DNA of 64,000 nt from Heterobilharzia americana (lineage: Eukaryota > Platyhelminthes > Trematoda > Strigeidida > Schistosomatidae), in the NCBI GenBank assembly GCA_944470555.2, contig OX104127.1, forward strand, positions 69,387,604 through 69,451,603, in the 5' to 3' direction. Position numbers and translations under genes: made by a program. This document shows, piece after piece, positions 33,422-46,202 of the stretch (the stretch's first letter is position 1; every line of letters starts with the position of its first letter). Below the pieces are notes generated by a model. It was not told the DNA's origin and made no database searches. It saw only the letters and a list, made by a program, of their open reading frames with translations.

Positions 33422-34802
33422 GATATTACTATTCATAAGAAGCACAACGTGAATTGAGTACACAGGGATGAAAACGAAGTAATAGTTACACAATATTAGG
33501 TAAAAATAAAAGTTGAAAATACAAAATTTAAGCTTAGAAAAACAACTTCCAGTTAGGTAGATGTAAAAGTATGTAAAACTCGGTAAGGTTATCTGGGGAA
33601 CTGAATTATATGAATTCTGCCTCGGTCGACAACCTCAAAAGATTGTTCGAGTTTTCTGCACTCAAAGCTCGACTTTCGTGGTTTTGATAGAGATAGATTT
33701 GGCAGGTTGTAGAAAGCCTCTTAGCGTTTGATGTTGACGTTTGAGCATTATGTGAATAAGTGGGAGAACAGACTTAGTATCCATAGGACCAGGTGTATCA
33801 ACTAATAATAATAGTAACAGTCACTTTATTCTAGACAATAACTTTTAGTCAAGTTTGAAATTCTCAGCATGATATATCAACAAGTTTACTTCTTGTACAA
33901 TATTTCCAAATGAAATAACCATGGCAGTCATATAATGCTAATAATAGCAGTATGATAGGCAGTAATATACCTTAGGTCATCTGGTTTGCATGTTGTTGTA
34001 CGTGGGTCAGATAGAAAAGCACACTCAAGTTTGATGGTGGAGGATCGTTCATCCAGTATGAAAATTTGCTATCCCAGGTGCGTATCCTTGTAATGGCTAT
34101 ATGATCCACTGTTGTGTGCTCAGGGGTCAACTACCGTCTACTGCAGTAGACATGTGATATTTCTTTGTATAAAACTACATTTATAACAGAATGAACTTCA
34201 AAACTGAAATCAATCAAACTGGTGACTGTTTCTCCTACAAGTAAGCAAAAGTATAGTCAAAATGCTGTTATTGAGTAAGTAAGTAATCGTTTTTCAAACA
34301 GAATACTGCTGGGTGTAATTAAGATACTTCTTGATTAGTGAACTGTTACGATAAAATCTGATCGTATGGATCGCCTAAATATTGTCGTATTTTACACGAT
34401 CTATAAGGTGAAATGTATTTCACATTGTTTGAACAATCTTGGTTAGTCTGTCTGCATAAAAAAGTAGTATCAGCACATCAGAAGTCCCAGGTTTATTTGA
34501 GCATAAAATTTAGACAAACGTTTTGGTTACCTAGTTAGGTAAGGCACTAGTGTTGTATAATCTTCTCAATGGTTACTTTGAACTTCAGTGTTCGATCTTC
34601 AGAAGTTTACAATCTTTCTGTGTGCCGGTTTCATATGATTCATCAATTTCTGAATAAATGCGATCAACATATTACACAAAATTGTTTACAGCGATCATGT
34701 TTGAGACCCATCAAAACAACAATTTAACTGCCCATTTATAATGTCAGATGAGTACTTACAAAATACAAAAAATGGTAAAATTTTATTATTGTTACTGTAT
34801 AT
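33422..34802. other. Intergenic stretch, no gene seen
   Basis: AT-rich, nothing recognised on either strand. Confidence 0.5.
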
Positions 34803-36488
34803 CCCTTGGGTTCTGAGTGGAACATAAAGCTTCAATCTGCTCTCTACAGTCTTTTGAACCTAGCTCCACCACTGCCCACAAGCTTTCATTTCTTCCTCAC
34901 ACAATCTCCTCCATGTCACCCTCCCACGCCCAACTCGTCAACTCCCCTTCGGATTACACTTGAGGGTCTGGTATGGTCTGGCCTGGCGCCTTGATGTTCT
35001 CAAACGGTATTCTCAGTGTATGTCCAGTCCCATCCATCTCCACCTCCTTCTGCATATTTGCTGGGCGATAGTCTCCTGGTTGGTTCGTTACCAGCTAGCC
35101 ACACTGTGTTCCTTATTGCTTATTCTTATTCTTTCTCTCCATCAATCTGATCTCCAGTGTCAGTATCGAGTGAACAAGCGAGCGTGGACGGCAGTTGTCG
35201 ATGACGCATGTCTGCAGTTGTTTGTTCGAAATGCTTTTCGTAACGCACCGCCAAGTCTCTCAACCATCACATAGAAGCACTGACTTGACTGACATCAGTG
35301 TTGAGAATCCGCATCTTCTTCACGCTTCATGCTGAACGCAGTGTTGTGCAGTGCAGTAAATCTTCACACTGATTTCAGATTAATGAAGGGAGGTCTGTCT
35401 TGCTGTCGGTCATTCCGATCCTGGCTTTGACATCCTCATCTGTGCCACCACCTGTAGTTGGAACGATGCTGCCTTGCCTAGGTAGGTAGGGAGGGAGGGA
35501 GGGAGGTAAGTAGGTAGGTGGAAGAGACAACTTCCTTTTGATTCCTCCCGTTGGTGGTGATTGGTGCTCGTTGTTGATGTTGTTGTTGTCGTTGTTGACT
35601 GGGTATCTTCATCACCTCCGTCCTCTCTACCTTCATCTGAAGTCATTCCCGTCTTCGCTGTCTCGCCACACCTCTTCTGCAAACTTCTTGCTTTTCGCCT
35701 GCAGATCATCGAGTTTGTGTGACAAGACGTTAGACATATGTAAATCATCATCGGTGGTGAAATCCAAATCTTCTAGGGTCTTTTCATCGGTCCGGCCAGC
35801 GTATACCCATCCTCTCACTCCTCACAGTTTGCTGCATGATCCAGTTCAGTGCTGTCGACCACAATCAGGAAGATGGTCGGTGTTAGTAGGCGGCAACCTT
35901 GTCTTACTCCTGTCTTCACTTCACTTCAAAGACGTCACTGAGCTTTCCATTGTCAATCACTTGGCATGTAGACTCTTGATGTACATATAGCTGTTGAGTG
36001 AGGTTGTTGAATGTTTGTGTCACTGAAACCGTGGTGTTGATGTAGCTGTCTGCCAAATTACTTCTCTGTCGACGCTAACGAAGGCCTTTTCAAAGTCAAT
36101 GAAGTTGAGGTGAAGATCCAGTTGACTGCCATTCTACACTCTCTTCTATGATAATGTGTAGCATAGCGTTGCAATTTCATCTGCACACGATTTGTTCTCC
36201 ATGAGGTCAGGCAGCCAGCCAGCCAGCCAGCCTGTCCAGGTCGTCATTTTGAATCCAGTGCATTGTTTAGTCTCTCCAGGATGATGCGGCTTCATATTTT
36301 GTTTGAAGTAGAGATGGACAGGAGCTTGATTCCTCGCCAGTTCTTGAAAAGACTTAGCTCGCCCACCCTTCTTTGGGATTTTGATGAGGTAGCCCTTCTT
36401 CCACTCAATGGGTAGGTACCTTTCCTCCCTCCCTTCCTTCCTTACTTGCTTACAAATGTTCTGCAGTAGTGGTGTGATCGCGTCCACT
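34803..36488 (-). mobile_element. RTE-like retrotransposon, inverted copy 3
   Basis: On the minus strand it starts within the linker/palm, contains the same 5-base duplication, the same altered FADD region and a GGGA-rich length change near 35490. It ends in the C-terminal region. It is nearly identical to 25876..27560, forming a 1.7-kb inverted repeat with 7.2 kb between. It is not coding. Confidence 0.85.
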
Positions 36489-38334
36489 GATAGTTAAATA
36501 TAATAACAACAACCAGAAATTATTTAGTTCAAGCAACAGGAATTCTTTAATATATAACACGGTATTTCAAACACTAAGACTGAAGAATTGATTTTGCAAA
36601 GCACTGAAACAGAACTTCTTTCTCTCTTCAAATTGTTTTCTATAGTCAACAAGTGATTGGAGGGCATGTGATGGATAAACTACCACTTTGAGCCATCTCC
36701 ACGTGTGTTTAACAATCCACCTGCTCTTGTGGACCTGGTTACATAGACCTCACAAAACTTGATCTGTCCAAATGCATCTGCGAACACTATTCTGTATAAT
36801 TGTCTAAAGGACAGTATAAAGCCGTTAACAGCTTGATTTTCGAGCATTTAGTTATATCTGATCACTGAGCTCCTAAAGAGTCTTCTTTCAAAGTCAACTA
36901 TAAAGAGAGAGCAAAGATTTCTTAGCTAGTACTTATTCGAAATCTCATCATACCAGGGTCTTTAGCTATACAAATCTGATCTGCGTTCAGAAATGATACA
37001 TTCAATCTCTAATTTTGCTTTGGTTGTAATTATTCTGAGATAGTGTATTCATTTCTCTGTTGATTTAGTATAATCCTGCAAACATGTTTTGATAACCTTG
37101 ACTTTACCTTCTAGCTGTTATCACCTTGTGACTTTATTGACTGTTTCTGAAGGTCATATATCGACCCATCAGTTAGTGGTGGATACAAATTTTGTTGAAG
37201 CTATCATTGAGATTGTACATCTTTTGAAAATGATTCGTCAAAAAGGAAGTTTTCTTCACTGAATGGTCTTTTATGAATTAATGAAGTTGTGTAAGTAAAA
37301 ACATATTATGGAGGAATCCCTGACACATAATATGGGATACAATAAAGTGACGTTTGATTAGTTAGGTTTAATCTTTGTAAGAAGATATTCTTTGATTTAC
37401 ACAATTCTACTAACCACTAAATATAACACCTACAAATCCCTCCTCAGATAGTTTTACTAAGCCATCAGAATACAAATTCTCAATCATACATATAAAACCG
37501 GAGTCAGAATTTATCAGTCTGAACGGGAAATCGTACATACCACATAAAACAACTGGATCAATCTTAGTCAAAAAGCTGAACAGTCGTGTTCTTACTGCGC
37601 AAAACGTGATTTGATTGGAGATATATTGAAATAAATAGCCACTAAGAAATTATTCGTTTAAGCAGTTAGCATTTACTAAAATGTTACATATAGTTACTTA
37701 AAATGGTGTTTACAGCAACTAATGAACAAATAAAACGGTTAGTTTCCTTTACCAAATTATTGACTCAACATTTAGTGCAGTGTCAAACGGTCATAGTATA
37801 TCTGGATTCAAATGGGCTGTTTCTAACCGATATTTCATTACACGGTTTTTAAGAAATCGGTCATCATAAACTAATATTAAGGCATAGAACTGCTATAAAC
37901 TTGAACAGTTGATAAAGTTATGTTTTTATAGTTTCCAGCTGCGTAATTATATCAGCATATACGACTAAAGTATAGGACTAGCAGGGTTCAGATGATGTTG
38001 GTACCCGACCACTAGATAGGTTAATGCTGGTGGGCACCTGTCTTCTTATCTGACTCAGTTAATTTCACAAGTCAAGGCTTTCTATTGCCAATCCCAGAAA
38101 TACATCTCTAAGCCAGTGAATAATGACAAATGGAGAAGTAAAATTAACAAGTTCGAACTTAGGTCCAAACTAGTGTTATATCAATTTGCAAGGCGAAAAA
38201 TCTGACCAGTAAATTCAGAAATCAGTGCAAAAAAGAAGAGGATGTAGACAGAAAAAGTGACATGAAAGTTAAGAAGAAAATCTGATTTTGATTTATACAC
38301 ACCAATTATTCTCAGCCAATACTATCCTCAGTTA
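36489..38334. other. Intergenic stretch, no gene seen
   Basis: No exon, RNA or repeat recognised. Confidence 0.5.
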
Positions 38335-38600
38335 TGAAACGTAAGTCTATGTTTTCCAGCATTTCGAAACCAATAAATGCACACTTCTTTACACAACTCA
38401 CACGAACAGCCGGAGAGGATATCTCATCACATGACATACATGACCAAGCCATCTTAGTGATTGAATGTTTACAACTTTTTGGACTGATTTTCTTCATTTG
38501 CTTAAAATCTTACGGCCTACCTCTACGTCACTCTTATGGTAAATCAATTACACATGGAAGATACTGCGAAAGTGACGTTGTTCAAATACCTATAGCGTTT
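38335..38600 (-). mobile_element. Non-LTR C-terminal remnant
   Basis: On the minus strand a short piece reads SLRWLGHVCHV and then a decayed P-x-RLF, as in the RLRWLG region of families B and C. It is very decayed. The bases to 39829 show nothing else. Confidence 0.35.
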
Positions 38601-39829
38601 TCATATGACTCACTTTCTTTAGTGTAGAATAAACTGCTGTGTCATACAGTCGAGTTTTCATTTAATATTTCACTTGGTCCATTAGTTAAGTTGATGGAGA
38701 CCAGTTGGACTTTTTCGTATCAATACAACATAAAATCTTTTTAAAGGAACTGAATAATTTCGAATAAGTTTTCATGACGAATATGCACTAAACTTACTTT
38801 TCATACATTCACCTGAATTGTCCTGTCGAAAAATCATGTTTAAAACTGTGTATAAAAAACAGATTATTTCCATACAGTTTAGTTAAACAGAGAGTCAATA
38901 TTATTATTGTTAACAGAGTATGAATTCATTAAATAATTCTTGATTTAGACAATAGAAAGCAGATTATATTTTTAAAAATGCCAAGTGAAATTATTCCTCA
39001 AGATGAGAACTAGACAATAAGCGAATTCTAATTTCTGAGTTCCAAACAGTTATAGAAAAGAAACTAACTTATGCTGTGTAACTTAGGTATATGCACATTT
39101 TCAGGGATGATTAATGAAGCCAGAGGGAAATTGTTGACGTTAGAATGGTTCGGACCAATCGCATCCTTAATACACACGGGGTTGTCTTCCAACTGAGCCA
39201 CAAGAACCGTCTTTTAACCAAGTTTCATTTTCACGACAATCAATAATCTAACTACTCAATAAAGATTTCAGTAAGATTTATGATTTACAGTGGAAAAGAA
39301 CTTGTTAGATAGAACTTTCAAAACAGACACAGACCAATAGACAACAGAAGATGCCCATTGATTCATGAAGGAAAGAAAAGATAATTCACAGAAGATTTTT
39401 TTCAAAGATGTCATTTTCAAAAACTATGCAATTGTACCAACATATATCATAAACAATAAGGTATGGTAGCATCATTCCGCTGGTATTATAACTGAAATCA
39501 ACACTAGGAAGTAGTTGCATAGTAACCTATCAGACAATGCAGATCACGAGAAAGATGAGGAGTTTGACAAGATAATAATTGTTGGCAGATATTAAATGTG
39601 GTGGTTGAGTGTTCACCTGGTAGATCTAATGAATGTCAAAAAAGAAACAAGGATCAAAATGAAGATGAAAATAGTGAACTAACCCTAATGAAATCGAAAA
39701 CTGCGAAAGTGTTAAGCATGGTAAGATAAGAGATTGAACATAATTCTTCTGCACTCAGGCAGCAGGCTTAAAAATTCGTGAATAATTAACGTTTCTGCTG
39801 TGCATAAATGTCACTGTACTCCTTTTGAA

Positions 39830-40198
39830 CTACTTTCTTTTGCTCTGTAAATCACTCCGAAAGAGGACTCTGATGTATCCAGAATTAACCAAATGTTCAA
39901 GAGATGAACTGTTAATAAATTTAAATTTTGCCCTGGTCAATTGTGCAGGATAGAGCTCAGAGATACGTTTACAAAGTGTGCCATTTGGACAGTCTATGTA
40001 AATAGCTTTGCAGTGGCGGATACATTTGTAGACACATGGTGAAATGGCCCAAAGCAACAACATATCCTTTAACACACCTCGGAACCATTTGTTGACTAGA
40101 GAAGCTGATCTTCAGGTTGGCAGAAAAGTATTTCTTCTTTAGCGATTTGAACAGCCAATTCTTTAGGATTTCTACAGAAATATCTTCTTTGAAACCGA
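39830..40198 (-). pseudogene. Unrecognised coding-like segment, minus strand
   Basis: Two open stretches in different frames look protein-like. One reads CRNPKELAVQIAKEEILFCQ and ends at a stop near 40100. The other continues VNKWFRGVLKDM and is open to the stop at 39830 (CRHCKAIYIDCPNGTLCKR appears here with one residue difference, IRHC). The join looks like a 2-base CT microduplication (cttctctag) or an intron acceptor at the same place. I do not recognise the family. It could be a terminal exon, a pseudogene or part of an unknown element. Confidence 0.3.
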
Positions 40199-40205
40199 CA
40201 TTCAT

Positions 40206-40739
40206 GTTGTTAAGGTATTCCCAAAGAGGTTATAACATTGGTGATAAAAGCAGTTAAAATAATGATAAAAATAAGCAGAATAAACTAAGAAAAAAATCAA
40301 GTAGATTCTGTCTCCATTTCCCTTATGTGTTAAAGTCCTCCCGACTAAACAGAACACCAAGAAATGTGGTGGGAAGGCCAATGACTTCAATTTTTAACCA
40401 TATAATGTTTTAAATCATTAAACGATCTCTTGATTCACTTGAAAGAATATAAAAATCAAAAACTAGTAGTAAAATAATCAAATTACACATGAAACATCAT
40501 CAAACATCGATAGAACAGAGTGGGTAGTCAATCTTTCCTTAAGAACCTTAAGCTCAGCTGAGATGAAAGTACTCGAAAAGGACTAGACTTCAACTTGTTG
40601 ACAGGTCATCTAAAACCCGAGAATGTCATGTCTAGCATAGGAGTAGGATTAAGCTTAGTGGGTGCACCAACTGCTAAACAGGTTACAGCACAGTGCGCGT
40701 TAACACTAAAAAGACAAAAAAAAGAGACAATGAAACTTA
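40206..40739. other. Intergenic stretch, no gene seen
   Basis: No feature recognised before the Penelope-like element. Confidence 0.45.
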
Positions 40740-41165
40740 ACAAAGCTTGAAAATTCAGCTCTGAATAATCTACGAAATGACAATAACATGTTAATTGTTA
40801 AGTCTGAAAAAGAGAATTCAACAGTAGTTCTGAACAAATTGGATTATTTCAACAGAATTATAGAACATGTCCAAACAGGAGCATATGAAGAGATCAAGAA
40901 ATATTTAGAAGCAGTCATGAATAAAACTAGGAAATCTACAGCCAATCTGGTATGCTGACTAAATCCATCTCCCTAAATGGTTTAATCTATTGCCCAAAAC
41001 TAACAATCCTAGCAGAATTTATGGTACTGTTGAGGTCCATAAACCAGGTTATTCCGTTAGACCCATAGTTGACTTCAGAAATACTCTAACATATGAACTA
41101 GCAAAGTACTTGGCATCGATGGTGTGTCCTGTTAAGGACCTTTCAAATTCCAAACTAGTAAACGC
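40740..41165 (+). mobile_element. Penelope-like element, 5' RT part (interrupted copy)
   Basis: Pieces read NNLRNDNNMLIVKSEKENST and LDYFNRIIEHVQTGAYEEI. After frameshifts comes the RT entry motif SRIYGTVEVHKPGYSVRPIV. This is the N-terminal half of the RT. It stops at 'aactagtaaac' where an RTE fragment begins; the other half resumes at 42196. Confidence 0.85.
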
Positions 41166-42195
41166 CACATGCCAAGTGATCCATAATGGAAAGCTCAGCG
41201 ACACCTTTCAAGTGAAGGTAGGAGTAAGACAAGGCTGCCTACTATCACTGATCATCTTCCTGATTGTGGTCGACTGGATCATACAACAAACAGTGGGGAG
41301 CGAGAAGATGGGCATACGCTGGCCGGACCGATGAAAACAACCTAGGAGATTTAGGTTTCGTCGCCGATCATGATTCATGTCTAATATCATACAAACTAGA
41401 AGATACAAAGGCGAAAACTAACAGAAGAGGCAGGGCAGCGAAAACGGGACTTCAAGTGAATGTAGAGGAGACAGAGGTGATGAAGATATCCAATCAACAA
41501 CAACTAGCACCAATCACCATCAACGGGAGAAACTTAAAGGAAGTAGTCTCTTCCACCTACATAGGCAACCTCGTTTCAACTACAGGCGGCAGCGGCACAG
41601 ACCAGGAGGTCAAAACCAGGATCGGTAAGGCAGCAAGACAGGCTTTCATTTATCTGAAATCAGTGTGGAGATCTACTGCACTCAGCATGAAGTGTGAACA
41701 GGATCCGGATTTTCAACACCAATGTCAAGTCAGTACTGCTATATGGTTCAGACACTTGGCGTGTCACGGAAACCATTTCTAACAAACTACAGATATTCAT
41801 CAACAGCTGCTTACGCTGGCTCCATACTGAAGATCAGATGGATTGCCAGAAAGAATAAACAACAAGGAACTCTGGGAACGAACCAACCAAGAACCTATTG
41901 CCCAACAGATATGCAGAAGAGAGTGGAGATGGATTGGGCTGGGCATGCACTGAGAAGACCATTTGGGGACATCACGCGCCAGGCACTCGAGCGGAACCCA
42001 GATGGGAAGCGACGAGTTGGGCGTCCTAGCTGAGGGTGACATAGAGGAGACCATGTTGGGAAAAAATGAAAGCTTGTGGGTAGTCGTGGCACCAGGTTCA
42101 GAAGACTATGGAGAACAAAGTGCAATGGAGGCATGCAACTGAACACCTATTTTCCACTAGGAACCCAATGGAAAAATAGTAATGAATAAATAAAC
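41166..42195 (+). mobile_element. RTE-like retrotransposon, 5'-truncated insertion
   Basis: It starts in the RT palm (TCQVIHNGKLSDTFQVKVGVRQ), without the 5-base duplication seen in other copies. It continues through a decayed FADD, the thumb (LKSVWRSTALSMK) and the C-terminal region to a 3' end ending in 'gtaatgaataaataaac'. It interrupts a Penelope-like element. A TAAAC at both edges fits a short target duplication. 5' truncation is typical of non-LTR insertion. Confidence 0.88.
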
Positions 42196-43678
42196 ACTTA
42201 CGAGTTAAAACTAAGGATTAATGACCTACATATACCAAAGGATGGAAAAATGGTTAGCTTAGATGTAACAAGTCTTTATACTACAATACCAATCAATATA
42301 GCACTAGAAACAGTCAGAAATCAACTAAATATTGACTCAAAACTCACTCACACAACTAAGATATCGCTTGATAAGATCACATTAGGTCTACACTTGTGCC
42401 TCACCTTCACAGTCTTTCAACTTTCAGGACAGACAGACAGGAGTAGCAATGCGATCACCAACATCCACAATCGTAGCAGATATATTCATGGATAGTTGGG
42501 AAAACGGCTCTATAAACCCTTAATCCTCTACTAAAAATATGGTGGCGATATGCGTATTTCAATAGGAACATATCGACAATTGCCTCACACATATAAACTC
42601 AGTAGTAGGCGCAATCCAATTCACTTGTGAGGTAGAAAATGAACAAGCAGAATCACCCATGTTGGATTGCAGAATAAAACGAGTGACAGAAGGTGGTCTA
42701 CATACTACCGTCTACAACAAAACGGACACATTCTAACAGGTATCTAGACTTCAAGTCGTCCCATCCAATCTATGTCAGTTAAAGCGGGCTTAGTCAAATG
42801 TCTAAATGACACAGCTAGAAAACTGACTAGTCAGTACAAGCACCTAAATAAGGAATTGAAACACGTAAAAGAGGCACTAATAGTTAACAATTATCCTCCA
42901 CAATTTATCAAGAAATTCGTACGAACACATAAGAATCCAAATAATAGCAGTAACACGAGTACCAATAATAACGACTACTCAAGTAGGAAGGAGTTCACAG
43001 CCTCCATTGTGTCGCCCTACAAGCAAGGCAAATCAGGAACTTTACCTAGGATCCTCAACATACCTGAAATTATGGTGGCATTTAAATCTACAAACTCACT
43101 CAGAGATACGTTTTGCCAGCTGGCTTAAGCATCCGATACAATCAATTAAGCAAAATAATCTAATCTATCAAATTTCATGTAATGACTGTGACATCAAGCA
43201 CATAGGTCAAAATAGTCGGTCGGGGTCAGCTAGAATAGTCGAACATAGGAATTTAGCCAAATATATAGAATGACAGATCCGAATAAGATTAATAATCTAG
43301 TAGGTAACTCGGCTATTGTATTGCATGCATTAACAAGTACACAATCACAGAATAGGGAGGGATAAAACCGCTGTACCTAAGTTTAATATAATTAGGTGGA
43401 GAGAGAGAGAGAGATTGTAGACTGAATCTTTGTTCATCGAATCAACACGCAACACATGTAATAGAAATGACGTAACATCTATATCAGAGATATGGAAAAA
43501 TTTGCTACCAATAGAAATAAAGAATACGAGGTGTGACAGGACTATAAAAATTAGATGTCGAAAGTAGTGTGATTACATTGATATGATTATGAGCAATGAT
43601 AATTTATGCTGGGAATGTCGTCATCAAGTTAATAATACTGTATCACTGTGTGTTATAAACCAAATAAGCAAATTTAAA
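42196..43678 (+). mobile_element. Penelope-like element, 3' half (interrupted copy)
   Basis: It resumes exactly where 41165 stops: RT palm MVSLDVTSLYTTIPINIALE (42250), a linker from 42772 and the GIY-YIG end (43150..43270), then a 3' tail with a GA run. It ends in the terminal sequence shared with 19805 (inverted). It is nearly identical to 15505..17005 on the other strand and carries the same frameshifts, so both descend from one defective copy. Confidence 0.88.
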
Positions 43679-44395
43679 AGTTTTACATTTATGTAAAAGC
43701 TTAATCATACTGATTTATCACTGGAGAAAAACCAATCTCATCTTGTCTGGTTCTGAGTGTTGACCGAATTCGATTGAGCATTTCGCAATGTGGTCACCAA
43801 GCTAGGATGCTCAGAGTTGTGGTGTACTTTGGTGGATGTTGTTTGGTTGGAGGCAATTGGCAGTAGGCTATGCATCTATGTTACAGACAGATATGCCTTG
43901 CTGACGATTGCCAACAACCATGAAACATAGGTCCAGGACTTCCTGATGATTGCTTCCAACGAACTAACATCCATTAAAATGGTCAGTCAGTAGAACTGCC
44001 CTTTACGATAAACGAGAGTATGGCTTTTCACAACTATTTCTAGTGTCAGTAAATAGTGCTGCACATGTGGACTTCTAAGACTGCATACACATAATGCACT
44101 AAAGCTGCCATGGGTTGTGCAATTTCATAAGCTAATTAGTGATCCTCAAAAATTGCCAAGAATATTAATTTCCTAAATGGTATTGGTGATGATTGCCTTG
44201 TAAACTAACATTTGAGAAAATCCTCTTATTGAGTTTCTTCTTATCTGTGATTCATCGATAAAAAGCAGCTATAACTACCTAAGAACTCTACTGCATGCTA
44301 TCGCTTTGCAAAATCATTTGCATTTTTGTGCGACAAGTTGAGTCAGCGATTAGTTCCCACTAATATTCTGTATAGTGGAAAACCTAAAGTTCTGA
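43679..44395. other. Intergenic stretch, no gene seen
   Basis: No feature recognised. Confidence 0.45.
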
Positions 44396-44533
44396 GTGAC
44401 TTTAAAGGCCACCCTAGGAACGAATGAGTCAGCCAATTACCTACTTATATTTTATGGAAAAGTTCTTTTCCAGGCAACATACCGTAACCTGATTGGTGTA
44501 CTCAGTAGTTGCTAAGGTGGCCTTTAAAGTCAC
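44396..44533. repeat. Inverted repeat with 18-base perfect arms
   Basis: gtgactttaaaggccacc at 44396..44413 and its exact reverse complement at 44516..44533, with a 102-base spacer. No family assignment. The following bases to 44954 are unrecognised. Confidence 0.75.
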
Positions 44534-44954
44534 CCTAAAACTCTTATATCATATGATACAATAAACCAAGTACTCAAAATAAACAAGATCTTAAAACAAC
44601 ATAGTATAAAATAGTGCATAACTTTTGTTTTGTTAAAAGTTCAATTTTATTTTTTCCGGCTGATTTGTTTTGCAAACCGGTCTAGATCACACGTCTCCCT
44701 CAGTAAAATATGATGAAACTGAAAAATGTAAACAGATCTACGGTCAGAAAAAAACTAGTCAATGTATAGACAACTGACCAATTTATAATATTGAAGCCAA
44801 TCGAAAAAGAAAACTGAAATGATATAGGATACGTATTCTACCTCCTTTTTATTGAGTCCTTAATTTACGAACAGATTAGGTCTGTGTACTGTTGAGTGCT
44901 ATAGTTTTTGAATCTGCGTCGTCCATTGGACCGTACAAGAAGTGGCTACCATGA

Positions 44955-45125
44955 CTAAAAGCTCAAGTGGATAACACTTTGGCGTTAGAAGTAACTGTTC
45001 CTGGGTTCGATTCTTAGAAAGGAACAACATCATTCACTGGGAGACAAGCACATCCAGCTGACGAGTCCAAAGTAAAATGAAACGCGCCCTGGAATCCTTG
45101 GCTAGCCACCGTCCATCATTAATAT
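44955..45125 (+). repeat. Hammerhead SINE, family S2
   Basis: Box A is weak and box B clear (gggttcgattctt), followed by ggaacaacatcattcactggg. The hammerhead part (45050..45098) keeps core CTGACGA, GAAA and stem I CCAG/CTGG. It has lost stem II and its cleavage triplet is GCC, so it should not cleave. Confidence 0.75.
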
Positions 45126-45530
45126 TAGATCTGCTGGAGTCAGACAAAGGTATCCTGTAAAATGAAATGTATAGACTATTTGTTGCATTACTGGTTTCAG
45201 CATAGTCTGAAATCTAATGAACACTATCGTGTCAGTGTATAACATAAGAAGTTTTCTACAAGTTACTACCAATTTCAAAAAAAATCAAATTAAAAAACCT
45301 ATTGCTCTAAGTTAGAAATAAAACATTGATAACTCTGTCTACTCAGAAATATTTAGCTCAAACATGCGTCCTAGATCCCATTGCTAGTCATTAGTTGTCG
45401 TTACCATTCTTTAACTTAATATTATGTAGTTACATTGAGGAATATTATATAACTTGAATTCAGAAGGGGCTGAATACTAGACTCAGCATATATTGTTTCT
45501 CAAGAGAAGGAATAATTCAAATAGAAAGCC

Positions 45531-45531
<1 letters not shown>
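45126..45531. other. Intergenic stretch, no gene seen
   Basis: Nothing recognised. Confidence 0.45.

Positions 45532-45578
<47 letters not shown>
45532..45578. repeat. TA microsatellite
   Basis: About 23 TA units. Confidence 0.95.
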
Positions 45579-45581
<3 letters not shown>

Positions 45582-46202
45582 TGGCTTAGCGTGTATATTT
45601 TCGAAATTCCGCCTGCCTTATTTCTATTTCAGGCCCAATTCTACTTTCACACCTCATATAAAATGCCTTGACAGGTAAATGGGTGATCAGATTGCTCAAA
45701 TACATCGCATCGGCTAAACTCCGTTTTCTTATTACGTTATACAAATTCACCAAGAGAACTAACTGTTTGTTCCATTAACACCGACTAGTCCACACTCTTC
45801 AATATTTAACCTACTACTCTGGCAATATAAATTGAATTTATGCAGCTAAATAGAGTGACAAAGAAAGGAAGATCAGTTTTCATTGATACAATAATTGCAT
45901 GAATGCAAACCGAAGCACGGTTATTTAATTAATGGCTTCCATACTAGTTATATTAAAAGACAATGACAGTTAAAGTCGAAAACTAGAACCGTCTATCAGG
46001 TATAAAAATCACAACATATATTGCGGCATAAATCCTAAAAAGATGACCATCATCACAGCGACTCTATCCCTAATTAGTGATTGGTGAAACAACTCTATTC
46101 ACCTGTATTTCTATTTCATCTAAACTTGTTATACACAAAAAAGGTATACAAAATCTGTCACTCTGAGATAAAAGTATTTTATACTCGTAATGTTATATTG
46201 AT
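45579..46202. other. Intergenic stretch, no gene seen
   Basis: Nothing recognised. Confidence 0.45.

Noticed and set aside
34960..35274. 104-codon plus frame repeated as a minus frame at 27087..27401
   Set aside because: It is the antisense of the RTE C-terminal region in the inverted copy. It is conserved only because the DNA is duplicated.
38334..38627. 97-codon plus frame as a gene
   Set aside because: No motif, no splice context, and the minus strand here resembles a decayed non-LTR tail.
43400..43420. GA/CT runs as regulatory elements
   Set aside because: They are part of both Penelope-like copies (also at 15768) and so belong to the transposon.
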